Assembly: GCA_963728785.1 (NCBI GenBank)
Contig: CAVSKV010000004.1
Span: forward strand, 1,116,001-1,180,000
DNA length: 64,000 nt
From: JAGWRI01 sp963728785
GTDB taxonomy: Bacteria > Gemmatimonadota > Gemmatimonadetes > Gemmatimonadales > Gemmatimonadaceae
Direction of reading: 5' to 3'
Part shown: piece by piece, positions 8,533-17,486 of the stretch
How positions within the stretch are numbered: the first letter of the stretch is position 1
Layout of the letters: the number at the start of each line of letters is the position of its first letter
Notes under the pieces: generated by a model
What the model saw: the letters and a program-made list of their open reading frames with translations, nothing else
What the model was told of the DNA's origin: nothing
The model's database searches: none
Program-made: the position numbers and the translations under genes

Positions 8533-9251
8533 AGGCGGTGGAAGATCGACTTGAGGCGCAGCCACCAGACCATCCAGACGGCTTCGCGGACGATGGCTTT
8601 GGACATCTTGCTCGTGCCCTCGGTGCGATCCACGAACACGATGGGGATCTCGGCGATGCGGAACCCCTTCTTCCACGCCTTGAAGCTCATCTCGATTTGG
8701 AACGCGTATCCATTGGAATGGACGCGGTCGAGGTCGATGGCTTCGAGGACCGCCCGGCGAAAGCACTTGAACCCGCCGGTAGAGTCCCACACCGGCAGCC
8801 CGGTGACCAAACGCGCGTAGACGTTGGCGAAGTAGCTGAGCAGCAGGCGGGAAATGGGCCAATTGACCACGCTCACCCGCCCTTTGAGGTACCGTGAGCC
8901 GAGGACGACGTCGGCGTACTGGATGGCGGCGAGAAACTGCGGCAGGTGGGCCGGATCGTGGGAGAAGTCGGCGTCCATCTCGAACACGTAACTGAAGTCC
9001 TGCTTCAGCGCCCAGGCGAACCCGGTCAGATATGCGGTGCCGAGGCCGAGCTTTCGGGCCCGTTCGAGAATGTGGACGCGGGGACTCTGGCCGATGATGC
9101 CCTTCACGATGTCGGCGGTGCCGTCGGGTGAGCCGTCGTCGACGACGAGGAGTTCGAGCCGGGGGTCCTGCCCCAGCACGGCATCTATGATGCGCGCGAT
9201 GTTCTCGCGCTCGTTGTAGGTGGGGATGACGACGAGGGCGCGTTCAGCCAC
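8529..9251 (-). CDS. Family 2 glycosyltransferase, polyprenol-phosphate mannose synthase-like (Dpm1)
   Basis: GT-A fold enzyme that would move a sugar from a nucleotide donor to polyprenyl phosphate at the membrane face. Visible motifs are VVIPTYNERENI at the N-terminus, VVDDGSPDGT near residue 40, and EMDADFSHDP near residue 90 (the DxD metal site). It has no C-terminal membrane helices, so it resembles soluble Dpm1 rather than the GtrB type. The GTG start at 9251 overlaps the upstream stop by 8 bp. The donor sugar cannot be read from sequence. Confidence 0.88.
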   Translation of the reverse strand: MAERALVVIPTYNERENIARIIDAVLGQDPRLELLVVDDGSPDGTADIVKGIIGQSPRVHILERARKLGLGTAYLTGFAWALKQDFSYVFEMDADFSHDPAHLPQFLAAIQYADVVLGSRYLKGRVSVVNWPISRLLLSYFANVYARLVTGLPVWDSTGGFKCFRRAVLEAIDLDRVHSNGYAFQIEMSFKAWKKGFRIAEIPIVFVDRTEGTSKMSKAIVREAVWMVWWLRLKSIFHRL

Positions 9252-11685
9252 GCGTCTTCCTCTCGGCCGCAACGCCTCCGGCGGTGAGGAGGAGCACGAG
9301 GGCGACCGCGAAAAGGGTGACCTTCTTCCCGGTCTCGTATGCGGCGTCGTCGAAGCTCAATTCGACGTGTCGCGCGCCGGGGGGGAGCGCCACGCCAATG
9401 AGGGAGTAGTCGGCGCGTCCGATGGCCGCCACGGGCTTGCCGTCCGCCGTCGCGTGCCACCCGGGATAGTAGTTCTCGGATACCATGAGCGCCGAGCCTT
9501 CGGGGGCCGGCGCGCTGAGGTCGAGCACGACGTGGCCGGGCGCGTAGCTCGAGACCGAGGCGGTCACGGAGAGCGGCGCCGGCACGCTGGTGAGCTTGAC
9601 CGGGGTGACGTCGGCGGCGGTGTCGAAGACGGCGACGGTGGCCGGATCGAACTTGGGATTGAGCACGGTGGGCAGCGTCTGCTGCTCCGTGGCCTTGACG
9701 ATGGCCGGTGCGACCCACGCATAGGGATCGTCTGTCGACGGCTTGAGGAGAAAGACCATCGAACCGGCGGAGTTGCGCACCGGGCCGACGAGCCGGATGA
9801 ACGTGATGTCGGGGCGCTTGAGCTGAAGGGCGTAGAGCGAGTCCAGTTCGGGCGCGTCCGCGTTGGAATAGATGTACCGAGCGTTGGTGAGCCGCCAGAA
9901 TTCGGGGAGCGCCAGGTTCTGCAGGCTCATTCCTTGCTTGTCGCCCAATCGCTGGTAGTCGCCGAGTTCGTTGCCGTGGTACCCGTCCACCGAGCGCACG
10001 TCGTGTACCATGAACCCAGCGCCCGTGAAGTACGGGTCGCGTGTGTCGGCGAGCCCGGGGCCGTTGACGGCGATTGGGACCACCCGGCCGGGCTGGGGCT
10101 GCCGCTGCATGTACGTGATGGCCGAGTCGGTGGCGAACAGCTGCGACGCGGGCGGCGAGAACATCCAGTAGCTGTGGTCGATGCTCAGAAGATCGACGGC
10201 GGCCAGCACGACGAGTCCAATGGCGGCGGCGCGGAGGGGCATCCGCTCACGCGTGATCGCGACCAAAAGGCCCGCCATGACGGCGGCCACGAGAAACGAG
10301 CGCCACGCGCCGACGATGGGCGCGCCGTTGTTGGCCTGGACGCGGTCGTACAGTTGGCTGCCGGCGAAGCTCGCGGCGATGGTCTGGGCCACGTTGGTCA
10401 GCATGCCGCCGGTGGCGAGGATGGCGACGACGAGGGCGGCGATGGCCCAGCCGGCGGCGTAGCGCACGCTGACCCGCCGGGCGATGGCCCGTTCGATGCC
10501 GACGGTGGCCAGCATGACGACGGCAAAGCTCGTCATGAAGAAGATGGTGCTCGGAGCGCGGAAGAACTTGGTCCCCGGGACGAGCACGTACACCAGGTGG
10601 TAGAAGGGCGTGTTCGACCCGAGCGCCCAGAGCGCGCTGACGACGGCAGTCCCAATCCAGAACGCGCGGAACCCGCGGCGGGCGGTGGCGCCGAACGCCG
10701 CCCCCATCAGCATGAGGACACTCACCCCGAGGTATTCGCTGTGCAGGTGGATGCCGTTGCGGCCCCAGTAGTGGTCGAGCATGCCGGTGAACTGCGGCAG
10801 GTACGTGTTGACGAATTCCTCGATCGGCATCGAGAACTGAGTGGCGTAGTCATATCCGCGGCCGCCGGCGCGCGGCGACCACGGAACGTATTCCTTGACG
10901 GGGAGGAACTGCACGGCACCGACGACGAGGCCGAGGACGACGGCGCCGAGGGCAAAGGAGAGTCGCCGGATCACGACATCGCGCGGCAGGCGTCCCCTGC
11001 CCTCGTGGGCGCTGAAGGCGACGAACAGCGCAAACGCGCCCGACCCCAGCAGCATGTATTGCAGCAGTTGGGGGTGTGGGCTGAGCACGGCGAGCCCGAC
11101 CGTGGCGGCGAGGCCGCCCCATGCCCACTGTCGGGCATCACGGATGCCGCGCAGCACCATCCAGAGCGCGAGCGGAAAGAGCGCACTCACGAACAGCTTC
11201 CCGTCGTGTCCGGGCGAGGCGAGCGAGGCCACCTGGCCGGCGAGCATGTACCCGACGCCGCCGAACAGCGAGGCGAAGAATCCGAATCCCCAGGCGCGCA
11301 GGAACCCGTACGTGAAGCATCCGGCGAGGAAGAGATGGATCGCGAAGCCCCACGTCATGGCCAGGTCCGTGCGCATCATCATGCGCAGCAGGAACGTGGG
11401 ATAGAAGATGTCGCCGTGCATGGCGGCCACGTACGGAAGTCCCCCGTACATATAGGGGTTCCAGAGCGGGAATCCGTGGCCGGCGCGCAGCGACATGGCC
11501 CCGAACAGGCGGAACGCGTAGCCGGCGATGTACTGGTCGCTGTTGGGGTTGACCAGGAACTGGCCGCTGAACACCGGATACACGAGGACGAGCGTGCACA
11601 ACGCATACGTCAGCGCAGCCCACCCGGGGGCGAAGCGCGGCGTCTGAAGCACAGGCGCGGCTAGCGTTTCATCACGACGGGGCAT
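9244..11685 (-). CDS. YfhO-like multi-span membrane protein (GT-C type)
   Basis: About 813 residues. The N-terminal ~550 are a series of hydrophobic helices with short loops, and the C-terminus is a soluble beta-rich domain followed by a last helix. Segments such as NPNSDQY and FPLWNPYMYGG in the first loop match the YfhO family, whose members are GT-C-like and in Firmicutes are needed to glycosylate lipoteichoic acid. A diderm has no LTA, so the acceptor here is unknown. The ATG at 11685 overlaps the flippase-like gene by 14 bp. The two neighbours suggest use of lipid-linked sugars. Confidence 0.8.
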   Translation of the reverse strand: MPRRDETLAAPVLQTPRFAPGWAALTYALCTLVLVYPVFSGQFLVNPNSDQYIAGYAFRLFGAMSLRAGHGFPLWNPYMYGGLPYVAAMHGDIFYPTFLLRMMMRTDLAMTWGFAIHLFLAGCFTYGFLRAWGFGFFASLFGGVGYMLAGQVASLASPGHDGKLFVSALFPLALWMVLRGIRDARQWAWGGLAATVGLAVLSPHPQLLQYMLLGSGAFALFVAFSAHEGRGRLPRDVVIRRLSFALGAVVLGLVVGAVQFLPVKEYVPWSPRAGGRGYDYATQFSMPIEEFVNTYLPQFTGMLDHYWGRNGIHLHSEYLGVSVLMLMGAAFGATARRGFRAFWIGTAVVSALWALGSNTPFYHLVYVLVPGTKFFRAPSTIFFMTSFAVVMLATVGIERAIARRVSVRYAAGWAIAALVVAILATGGMLTNVAQTIAASFAGSQLYDRVQANNGAPIVGAWRSFLVAAVMAGLLVAITRERMPLRAAAIGLVVLAAVDLLSIDHSYWMFSPPASQLFATDSAITYMQRQPQPGRVVPIAVNGPGLADTRDPYFTGAGFMVHDVRSVDGYHGNELGDYQRLGDKQGMSLQNLALPEFWRLTNARYIYSNADAPELDSLYALQLKRPDITFIRLVGPVRNSAGSMVFLLKPSTDDPYAWVAPAIVKATEQQTLPTVLNPKFDPATVAVFDTAADVTPVKLTSVPAPLSVTASVSSYAPGHVVLDLSAPAPEGSALMVSENYYPGWHATADGKPVAAIGRADYSLIGVALPPGARHVELSFDDAAYETGKKVTLFAVALVLLLTAGGVAAERKTRG

Positions 11686-12637
11686 TCGATTTCTTGGACA
11701 GAGAAGCACGGCGACGCCATGCGTCGACCGCGAGGAACAGGAAGCCCGGCACCAACTCCAGCATCGAAGTCCATAGCCGCGACGCCACGGCGATCAGGAC
11801 CGCCTCTTCCCGGCTCGAGACGAGCCGGAACGCCTGCAGTGCCGCGACCATCGACAGTTCGCGTGCGCCCACGCCTGCCGGCAGGAACAGCACGATGTAG
11901 CCCAACACGTACGCGGCACTGAAAACTGCGATATAGCGCACGCCGTCGCCAGCGACGTGTCCAAGGATGCCGGCGACGAACAGTTGGAACGCCAATCCAT
12001 AGAACACCCACGACACGAGGTTCCCCACGATGGCGTAGGCGATCACACGCGGCGGAACGGTGGCCCCCGGGATATCGCGTCCCGTGAGCCGGCGGAGCAG
12101 CGCCAGCAACCGCGGCATGAGTATCGGCAACGCCGCGAGTCCGGCCAGGGCTACGGCCGTGAGGGCGACGGCTACCCGGGTAGTGCCCGGACGCAGCGCG
12201 TCGAGGGCTAACGAACCGGTGGCGAGCGCGATCACGAATCCGGTGGTGATGTTCACGATGGTGCTGAGCATGGCCGATCCGGTGGCGGCGATGGGCGACA
12301 CGCCTTCGCGCTTTGCCATCACGCCCATGGCCCCGATCTGCCACAGCTTGCCTGGCACGTAGCGATACAGGTTGGCCACGGTCCAGATGTGGGCCAGCCG
12401 CCAGAACGAGATGCGCTCCTTCCACTCGGCGAGCATCACGCGCAGCGTCTGGGCGAGCACGGCGTAGGTGGCGATGGTCAGTCCGGCCGAGGCGAGGAGC
12501 ACGTACCACCGTGGGCTCACGTGCAGCGGCTGGGAGGCATAGGCCTGCCAGTAGTGCGCTACGCCCCACGCGATGGACGCGAGGACGGCGACGGCGAGCA
12601 GGAGTCGTGCGGCGCGGAACCAGGACTTACGCGCCAC
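11672..12637 (-). CDS. AglD/MprF-type membrane protein (lysylphosphatidylglycerol synthase TM region, UPF0104)
   Basis: A 321-residue integral membrane protein from a GTG start. It has about eight hydrophobic helices and the family-typical features: an early amphipathic segment WRLAHIWTVANLYRYVPGKLWQ and later GVGARELSMVAAL. Homologous domains include the flippase half of MprF and archaeal AglD. Lying between two glycosyltransferases and a YfhO-like protein, it may move a lipid-linked intermediate; this is inference. The start overlaps the GT4 gene by 11 bp. Confidence 0.85.
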   Translation of the reverse strand: MARKSWFRAARLLLAVAVLASIAWGVAHYWQAYASQPLHVSPRWYVLLASAGLTIATYAVLAQTLRVMLAEWKERISFWRLAHIWTVANLYRYVPGKLWQIGAMGVMAKREGVSPIAATGSAMLSTIVNITTGFVIALATGSLALDALRPGTTRVAVALTAVALAGLAALPILMPRLLALLRRLTGRDIPGATVPPRVIAYAIVGNLVSWVFYGLAFQLFVAGILGHVAGDGVRYIAVFSAAYVLGYIVLFLPAGVGARELSMVAALQAFRLVSSREEAVLIAVASRLWTSMLELVPGFLFLAVDAWRRRASLSKKSNAPS

Positions 12638-13790
12638 GCGCCACGCTCCGGTACAGTTGGGCGTACCGCGCCGCCGCGGCCCGGGGCGAGAAGCGCCCGA
12701 TCATGATCTCCCGCGCCTGGAGTCCCATTCCCCGGGCCTGCTCGGGTGCCAGGGCGATGCGGTCGAGGGCCGCAGCCAGGGCGCGGGGGTTCCGTTCGCG
12801 CACGAGGGACCCCGTCCGTCCCTCGATGACCACGTCGGGCAATCCCCCGGAGTCGAAGGCAACGACGGGAGTGCCGCAGAGCATGGCCTCGACGGCGACG
12901 AGTCCGAGTCCTTCATCATGGGAGGGCACGACGAGCGTGAGCGCGTTGCGGTAGAACGGCACGATCTTCGGTTGGAGCAGCGCGCCGTGCCATGTGATCA
13001 ATTCCGAGACGCCGAGTTCGGCCGCCAACTTCTCGAGGTGCGGGCGAATCGGTCCGTCGCCGATCACGTCGAGCATCATGCGATGCCGCATGACGGGCAG
13101 CGCCTCGATGAGGAGGTCGAGGCCCTTCTGGGGCATGACCCGGCCTACGTACAGGAGTCGGCAGCCGGCGATAGGATGCGGCGATGGCGTGAACAATTCC
13201 GTGGCCACGGGCATGGGCGCGACGACGGGTTCCACCTGCGGCGCCAGGGCGTGTACTTCGCGCGCCAGCCAGTGCGAGACGGTGGTGACGGCCGCCGAGT
13301 TGCGCATCACGAAGGCGAACATGCCGCGCGAGGCCCGCACGGTGCGGGCCTCGCGCACGTCGGTGCCGTGCATGGTCGTGACGAGGGGCCGGTGAGCGTG
13401 TGAGGCGGCCCATGCGGCGGACAGACCGGAGGGAAACCACCAGTGGGCGTGCAGCACGTCGGGCCTGTCAGTGCGGCAGTGCGCCGCGGCGGCCCGCGCG
13501 CCCGCGGCGATCATGCCGGCCAGCGCCGCCTTGGCGACGAGGGATCCGCTCACCTGCTCCGCCATCGTCCCGGTGTAGGCGAGTGTCTCCCACCGGTGCG
13601 GGGCGTAGCGGTACCGGAACACGGAGACGCCGTCCATGGTTGCGTGGGGAGCCAGCCCGCGGGCGGCAGGGGCGAGCACGCGCACCTCCACGTCCTCGTC
13701 ACGCATGGCGGAGGCCAGCCGCAGGATGAAGCTGCCCGCCAGGTCTCCTTCGGTTCGAGGAAACGAGTGAGTGATCCAGAGGGCGCGCAC
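12627..13790 (-). CDS. Family 4 glycosyltransferase
   Basis: GT-B fold, retaining. 387 residues with the N-terminal pattern ITHSFPRTEGDLAGSF, a central linker VGRVMPQKGLDLL, and the donor-binding E-x7-E motif in HDEGLGLVAVEAM, followed by GGLPDVV. The donor is probably a nucleotide sugar; acceptor unknown. The family includes mannosyl- and glucosyltransferases of LPS and exopolysaccharide. It sits between two membrane-glycan genes, overlapping the flippase-like gene by 11 bp. Confidence 0.92.
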   Translation of the reverse strand: MRALWITHSFPRTEGDLAGSFILRLASAMRDEDVEVRVLAPAARGLAPHATMDGVSVFRYRYAPHRWETLAYTGTMAEQVSGSLVAKAALAGMIAAGARAAAAHCRTDRPDVLHAHWWFPSGLSAAWAASHAHRPLVTTMHGTDVREARTVRASRGMFAFVMRNSAAVTTVSHWLAREVHALAPQVEPVVAPMPVATELFTPSPHPIAGCRLLYVGRVMPQKGLDLLIEALPVMRHRMMLDVIGDGPIRPHLEKLAAELGVSELITWHGALLQPKIVPFYRNALTLVVPSHDEGLGLVAVEAMLCGTPVVAFDSGGLPDVVIEGRTGSLVRERNPRALAAALDRIALAPEQARGMGLQAREIMIGRFSPRAAAARYAQLYRSVARGA

Positions 13791-13793
13791 GCG

Positions 13794-14765
13794 CTACCGT
13801 GGCCCGCCGGCGTCGCGCTCAGCGGCCACCTCTTCGAGGCGCCGTCGCAGTTCGCGCACTTCGGCGCGCTGGCCGGCAATCTGTTCGCCGAGCAGGCCGG
13901 TGGCGAAGAAGACGCTGCCGAGGACGAGACAGGTCTGGATGACCGTCCAAACGGAGTGGACGCCCTCGCCCGTGATCAGGAGCCAGACGAATGCGGCGAC
14001 ACCGGCCACGACGCCGACGCCGAACAGGGCGGCGCCGAGCATGCCGAAGGCGAGGAGCGGCTTCTTTCCGAACTTCAGCTCGAACCACACGGAGAGCATG
14101 TCGAGCACACCCACGGGGATGCGCGAAAGCCCGAACTTGGACTTGCCGGCGTGGCGGGGATACACCGGTACCGGGATCTCGGTGACCGTGAATCCCTGGG
14201 CGGCGGCGAGGACGATCATATAGCGGTGCCAGTCGGGGCGAATGGGCAGCTGGTCCATGATCTCGCGCCGATAGGCCTTGACCGAATTGAGATCCTTGAC
14301 CGGAATGTCGAACAGCAGCCGGCTGAGGCCGTTGTAGATGCGGGAGACGAAGGCCTTGTCGTACTGGCCCTGCTTGAAACCGGTCACCATGTCGGCGTCG
14401 CCGGCGAGGATGGGGGCGACGAGACGGGGAATGTCCTCGGGCTTGAACTGCAGATCGGCGGGATAGAACACGAGCACGTCGCCCCGGGCGTTGAGATACC
14501 CGGTGCGGAGGGCGTCGGCGATGCCACGCTGCGTCCGGTGGCGAACGGCGCGCAAGAACGGGTAGCGGGTCTGGAGTTCCTTGAGCACGGTCCAGGTACC
14601 ATCGGTGCTGCCGTCGTCGATGACGACGACCTCGAACCGGGAACCGGCGGTGCGGAACGCCGCCTCGGCCTGCTCCATGAACAGCGGCAGGTTGTCAGCT
14701 TCGTCCTTGGCCGGCACGAGCACGGAGACGTCCACCGGCAGCGCGGGCGCGGAGGAAAGTGTCAT
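13794..14765 (-). CDS. Family 2 glycosyltransferase with two C-terminal membrane helices (GtrB/ArnC-like)
   Basis: 323 residues. The GT-A domain occupies about 1-235, with VLVPAKDEADNL, VVIDDGSTDGTW and the metal motif YPADLQ. Two transmembrane helices follow (about 240-290), and the C-terminus is a short charged helix rich in Arg and Glu (RELRRRLEEV), possibly a coiled coil. This layout is that of bactoprenol-phosphate glycosyltransferases, which charge undecaprenyl phosphate with a single sugar. It overlaps rpoN by 4 bp. Confidence 0.88.
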   Translation of the reverse strand: MTLSSAPALPVDVSVLVPAKDEADNLPLFMEQAEAAFRTAGSRFEVVVIDDGSTDGTWTVLKELQTRYPFLRAVRHRTQRGIADALRTGYLNARGDVLVFYPADLQFKPEDIPRLVAPILAGDADMVTGFKQGQYDKAFVSRIYNGLSRLLFDIPVKDLNSVKAYRREIMDQLPIRPDWHRYMIVLAAAQGFTVTEIPVPVYPRHAGKSKFGLSRIPVGVLDMLSVWFELKFGKKPLLAFGMLGAALFGVGVVAGVAAFVWLLITGEGVHSVWTVIQTCLVLGSVFFATGLLGEQIAGQRAEVRELRRRLEEVAAERDAGGPR

Positions 14766-16252
14766 ACGCGTTTCCTCATGCGGGCAGAGAGCACGCCGAG
14801 CTGGTCGCGGTACTTGGCCACCGTGCGGCGTGCGATCTGCACGCCCTGGCGGGTGAGGATGTCCACGATCTCCTGGTCGGTGAGCGGGTGCTGGGCGTCC
14901 TCATCCTTGATCAGCTTCTCGATCTGGGCCCGGATACCGCGCGCCGATACGTCGTCGCCGCCCGTGGTGGTGAGGCCCGACGAGAAGAAGAACTTGAGCG
15001 GGAGCACGCCGCGGGGCGTCTGCACCCACTTCTCGTTGGTGACGCGGCTGATCGTGGACTCATGCATGCCGATGGCTTCGGCCACTTCCCGAAGGGTCAA
15101 CGGCTTGAGGGCCTGGACGCCCTTCTCGAAGAATTCGCGCTGCCGCTCGACGATGTAGGTCATGACCTTGAGCATCGTCTGGCGGCGCTGCTCGATGGCC
15201 TGGATCATCCACGTGGCCGAATTGAGCTTGCTGGCGATGAACTCCTTGTTTTCGCCCTGGAACTTGTTCTTGTCGCGGGCGATCGCCTGGTAGGCTGCGC
15301 TGAGGCGCAACCGCGGCAGGTTGGAGTCGTTGAGCGCGATACGGTAGTTGGCGTCGATCTTCTCGACGATCAGGTCGGCGATGATGTAATTGTCTTCGGC
15401 CGCGCTGTGGCGGAGTCCCGGCTTGGGGTCGAGCTTTTGGATCTCGTCGGCAGCGGCCTGCACGTCCTGCGTCGAGCACCCGTAGCGGCGGGCCAGTTCG
15501 GGCCAGCGATGCGCGATGAGATCGTCAAACGCGTCGTGGACGAGGTGATAGGCGAGACTGTCGTCGCGGCCCTGGTCGCGGAGCTGGAGGAGCAGGCACT
15601 CGCGGAGGTCGCGGGCGCCGACGCCGGGCGGGTCGAGCTGCTGGATGACGGTGAGCGCGGCCTCGCCCTCCTCCAGGGTGAACAGCGGCATGTCTTCGGC
15701 TTCGCGGTCCTGGTCGACGGCGGCCGCCTGGATCGCCTCGTTGACGCCCTGAACGACGTCGTCCACCGGGCACGTGAGGTAGCCATCGTCGGCGATGTTG
15801 CCCACGAACTCGGCGGCGAGCAGTTCCTGGCGGGGACTCAGGTCGAGGAGGGAGATCTGCTCCATGAGGAAATCCGAGAGGCCGCCGCGGGCGACGGTGA
15901 CCGGCTCGTAGTGTTCGTGGATCTCGGATTCGGCCGGTGTGCCGCCGGGGTCGAACCCGTCGAGGAGGATCTCCTCCCAGTCGATGGCGTCGTCCTTGGT
16001 GGCTTCGCGTTCGGCGGTCTCGTCTTCGGTCGCGGCGTCGAGGGCGGGCGGTTCCTCGCCGGGCTCGACCTCGTCATTCTCCTCGTCCTCGGGCTCGATG
16101 AGGTCGAGAAACGGGTTGTTGAGGAGTTCCTGCTTGAGATGCTGCTGCAGGTCCAGCAACGGCATGTACAGCAGATCCATCGCCTGGTAGAGGCGCGGAT
16201 TGATCTTCAGTTCCTGCCGGAGATGCGTGCTCTGGTGAAGACCTGCTTTCAT
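14762..16252 (-). CDS. rpoN: RNA polymerase sigma-54 factor
   Basis: 496 residues. The N-terminal region I is Gln/Leu-rich (KINPRLYQAMDLL, LQQHLKQELLNNP), an acidic region II runs roughly from 50 to 110, and the RpoN box ARRTVAKYR is at about 474-482 near the C-terminus, where it reads the -24 promoter element. It requires an AAA+ activator; none is in the window. It lies 13 bases downstream of lptB, the same lptB-rpoN order as in many Proteobacteria. Confidence 0.98.
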   Translation of the reverse strand: MKAGLHQSTHLRQELKINPRLYQAMDLLYMPLLDLQQHLKQELLNNPFLDLIEPEDEENDEVEPGEEPPALDAATEDETAEREATKDDAIDWEEILLDGFDPGGTPAESEIHEHYEPVTVARGGLSDFLMEQISLLDLSPRQELLAAEFVGNIADDGYLTCPVDDVVQGVNEAIQAAAVDQDREAEDMPLFTLEEGEAALTVIQQLDPPGVGARDLRECLLLQLRDQGRDDSLAYHLVHDAFDDLIAHRWPELARRYGCSTQDVQAAADEIQKLDPKPGLRHSAAEDNYIIADLIVEKIDANYRIALNDSNLPRLRLSAAYQAIARDKNKFQGENKEFIASKLNSATWMIQAIEQRRQTMLKVMTYIVERQREFFEKGVQALKPLTLREVAEAIGMHESTISRVTNEKWVQTPRGVLPLKFFFSSGLTTTGGDDVSARGIRAQIEKLIKDEDAQHPLTDQEIVDILTRQGVQIARRTVAKYRDQLGVLSARMRKRV

Positions 16253-16265
16253 GCGGGGAGGCGGC

Positions 16266-17486
16266 TCAACCGCCGGCGGAGGCGAAGCGCGCTCGCAGGC
16301 GCGCCGTAAGGGTGGGACCCAGGTAGATATCGGCTACGGTATCGTCGAACACCAGCTCTCGCACGGAGCCCGACACTTTGACCTGCCCATCGAACATGAT
16401 GTAGGCGCGGTCCACAATGTCCAGGGTCTGCTCCACATTGTGGTCCGAGATGAGGACCCCGATGTTGCGATTGCGGAGCCGGGCGACGATGGTCTGGATG
16501 TCGTGGACGGCGATCGGATCGACGCCGGCGAAGGGTTCGTCGAGCATCATGAACTTGGGTTCGGTCACCAGGGCGCGGGTGATTTCCAACCGGCGGCGCT
16601 CACCGCCGGAGAGCGCGTACGCTTTCTGATGCCGCAGGTGCTTGATTCCCAGCTCGTCGAGTAGCGATTCGAGACGGCGCTCGCGCTCGGCGGCCGGGAT
16701 GGAGAGCGTCTGGAGGATCGCGAGGATGTTGTCTTCCACCGACAGCTTGCGGAAGATCGACGGTTCCTGCGACAGATAGCCGATGCCCAGTCGTGCGCGC
16801 TTGTACATGGGCATGTTGGTGATGTCCTTGCCGTCGAACAGGATGCGTCCCGACAGAGGCTTGATGAGGCCGACGATCATGTAGAAGACGGTGGTCTTGC
16901 CCGCCCCATTGGGGCCGAGCAGCCCGACGATCTCCCCCTGCTGCAGGTGGACGGCAACGTCGTTCACCACGCGGCGGCGGTGGTAGACCTTGACCAGCCC
17001 CTCGGCCGCGAGCAGGCTGCCTCCGGGGACGACGTGGCCTCCCGCGGGTGCGGCGATGCTCTCGGCGGCGGCGACGGGCTGCTCGCCCGTCCGGCGCATG
17101 GCGGCAGCGAGCTCGGTACGGTGGGCGACGATGTCGCGCCAGATGACGTCGGTGAATCGCAACGTCGCGTCGGGGTCGATCAGCCCTGCGGGCGGGAGTT
17201 GGACGATCCCTTTGCCGCTGAGGCGGGGGAAGACGGAGTGCGCCAGATGCTCGCGCACCTCGTCCAAGCTCAGGCGGCCGGCTTCGCGCTCGGCGTCCTG
17301 GCCGGCGGCGCGGAGCGCGGCCAGGTAGTCGTCGCGGTACGCGACCGCCACGCGGTCGAACAGAGCGGCGCCCCGCTCGTCGGCGGCGCTGAGCAGCGCG
17401 TGCAGGGCGAGCGCGGTGGACCGGTCGCCGTGCGGGAGGCGCTCGACGAGCGCAGCTGTTGTGTCGGACGTGGCGGAATCGCTCAT
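16266..17486 (-). CDS. lptB: LPS export ATPase LptB with a novel N-terminal extension
   Basis: The ABC ATPase domain starts near residue 158: Walker A GPNGAGKTT at 191-199, then a Q-loop (GYLSQEP), signature LSGGERRRLE, Walker B MMLDEPFAGVD and the switch His in ISDHNVEQ. It powers LPS transport with LptC and the OstA-like protein encoded just upstream. LptB is normally ~240 residues; this protein has 406 because of ~157 extra residues before the ATPase, mostly helical and charged, ending in an Ala/Gly/Pro-rich linker. I recognise no domain there. The ATG overlaps the upstream stop (ATGA), and the frame is continuous, so the extension appears to be translated. Confidence 0.95.
   Translation of the reverse strand: MSDSATSDTTAALVERLPHGDRSTALALHALLSAADERGAALFDRVAVAYRDDYLAALRAAGQDAEREAGRLSLDEVREHLAHSVFPRLSGKGIVQLPPAGLIDPDATLRFTDVIWRDIVAHRTELAAAMRRTGEQPVAAAESIAAPAGGHVVPGGSLLAAEGLVKVYHRRRVVNDVAVHLQQGEIVGLLGPNGAGKTTVFYMIVGLIKPLSGRILFDGKDITNMPMYKRARLGIGYLSQEPSIFRKLSVEDNILAILQTLSIPAAERERRLESLLDELGIKHLRHQKAYALSGGERRRLEITRALVTEPKFMMLDEPFAGVDPIAVHDIQTIVARLRNRNIGVLISDHNVEQTLDIVDRAYIMFDGQVKVSGSVRELVFDDTVADIYLGPTLTARLRARFASAGG

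Noticed and set aside
9220..11664. Open frame of over 800 codons on the plus strand opposite the YfhO-like gene
   Set aside because: High-G+C antisense shadow: low-complexity Arg/Gly/His/Glu-rich translation, no domain, fully opposite a well-supported gene.
14759..16309. 516-codon plus-strand frame opposite rpoN
   Set aside because: Antisense shadow. The rpoN frame carries complete domain motifs; this one has none.
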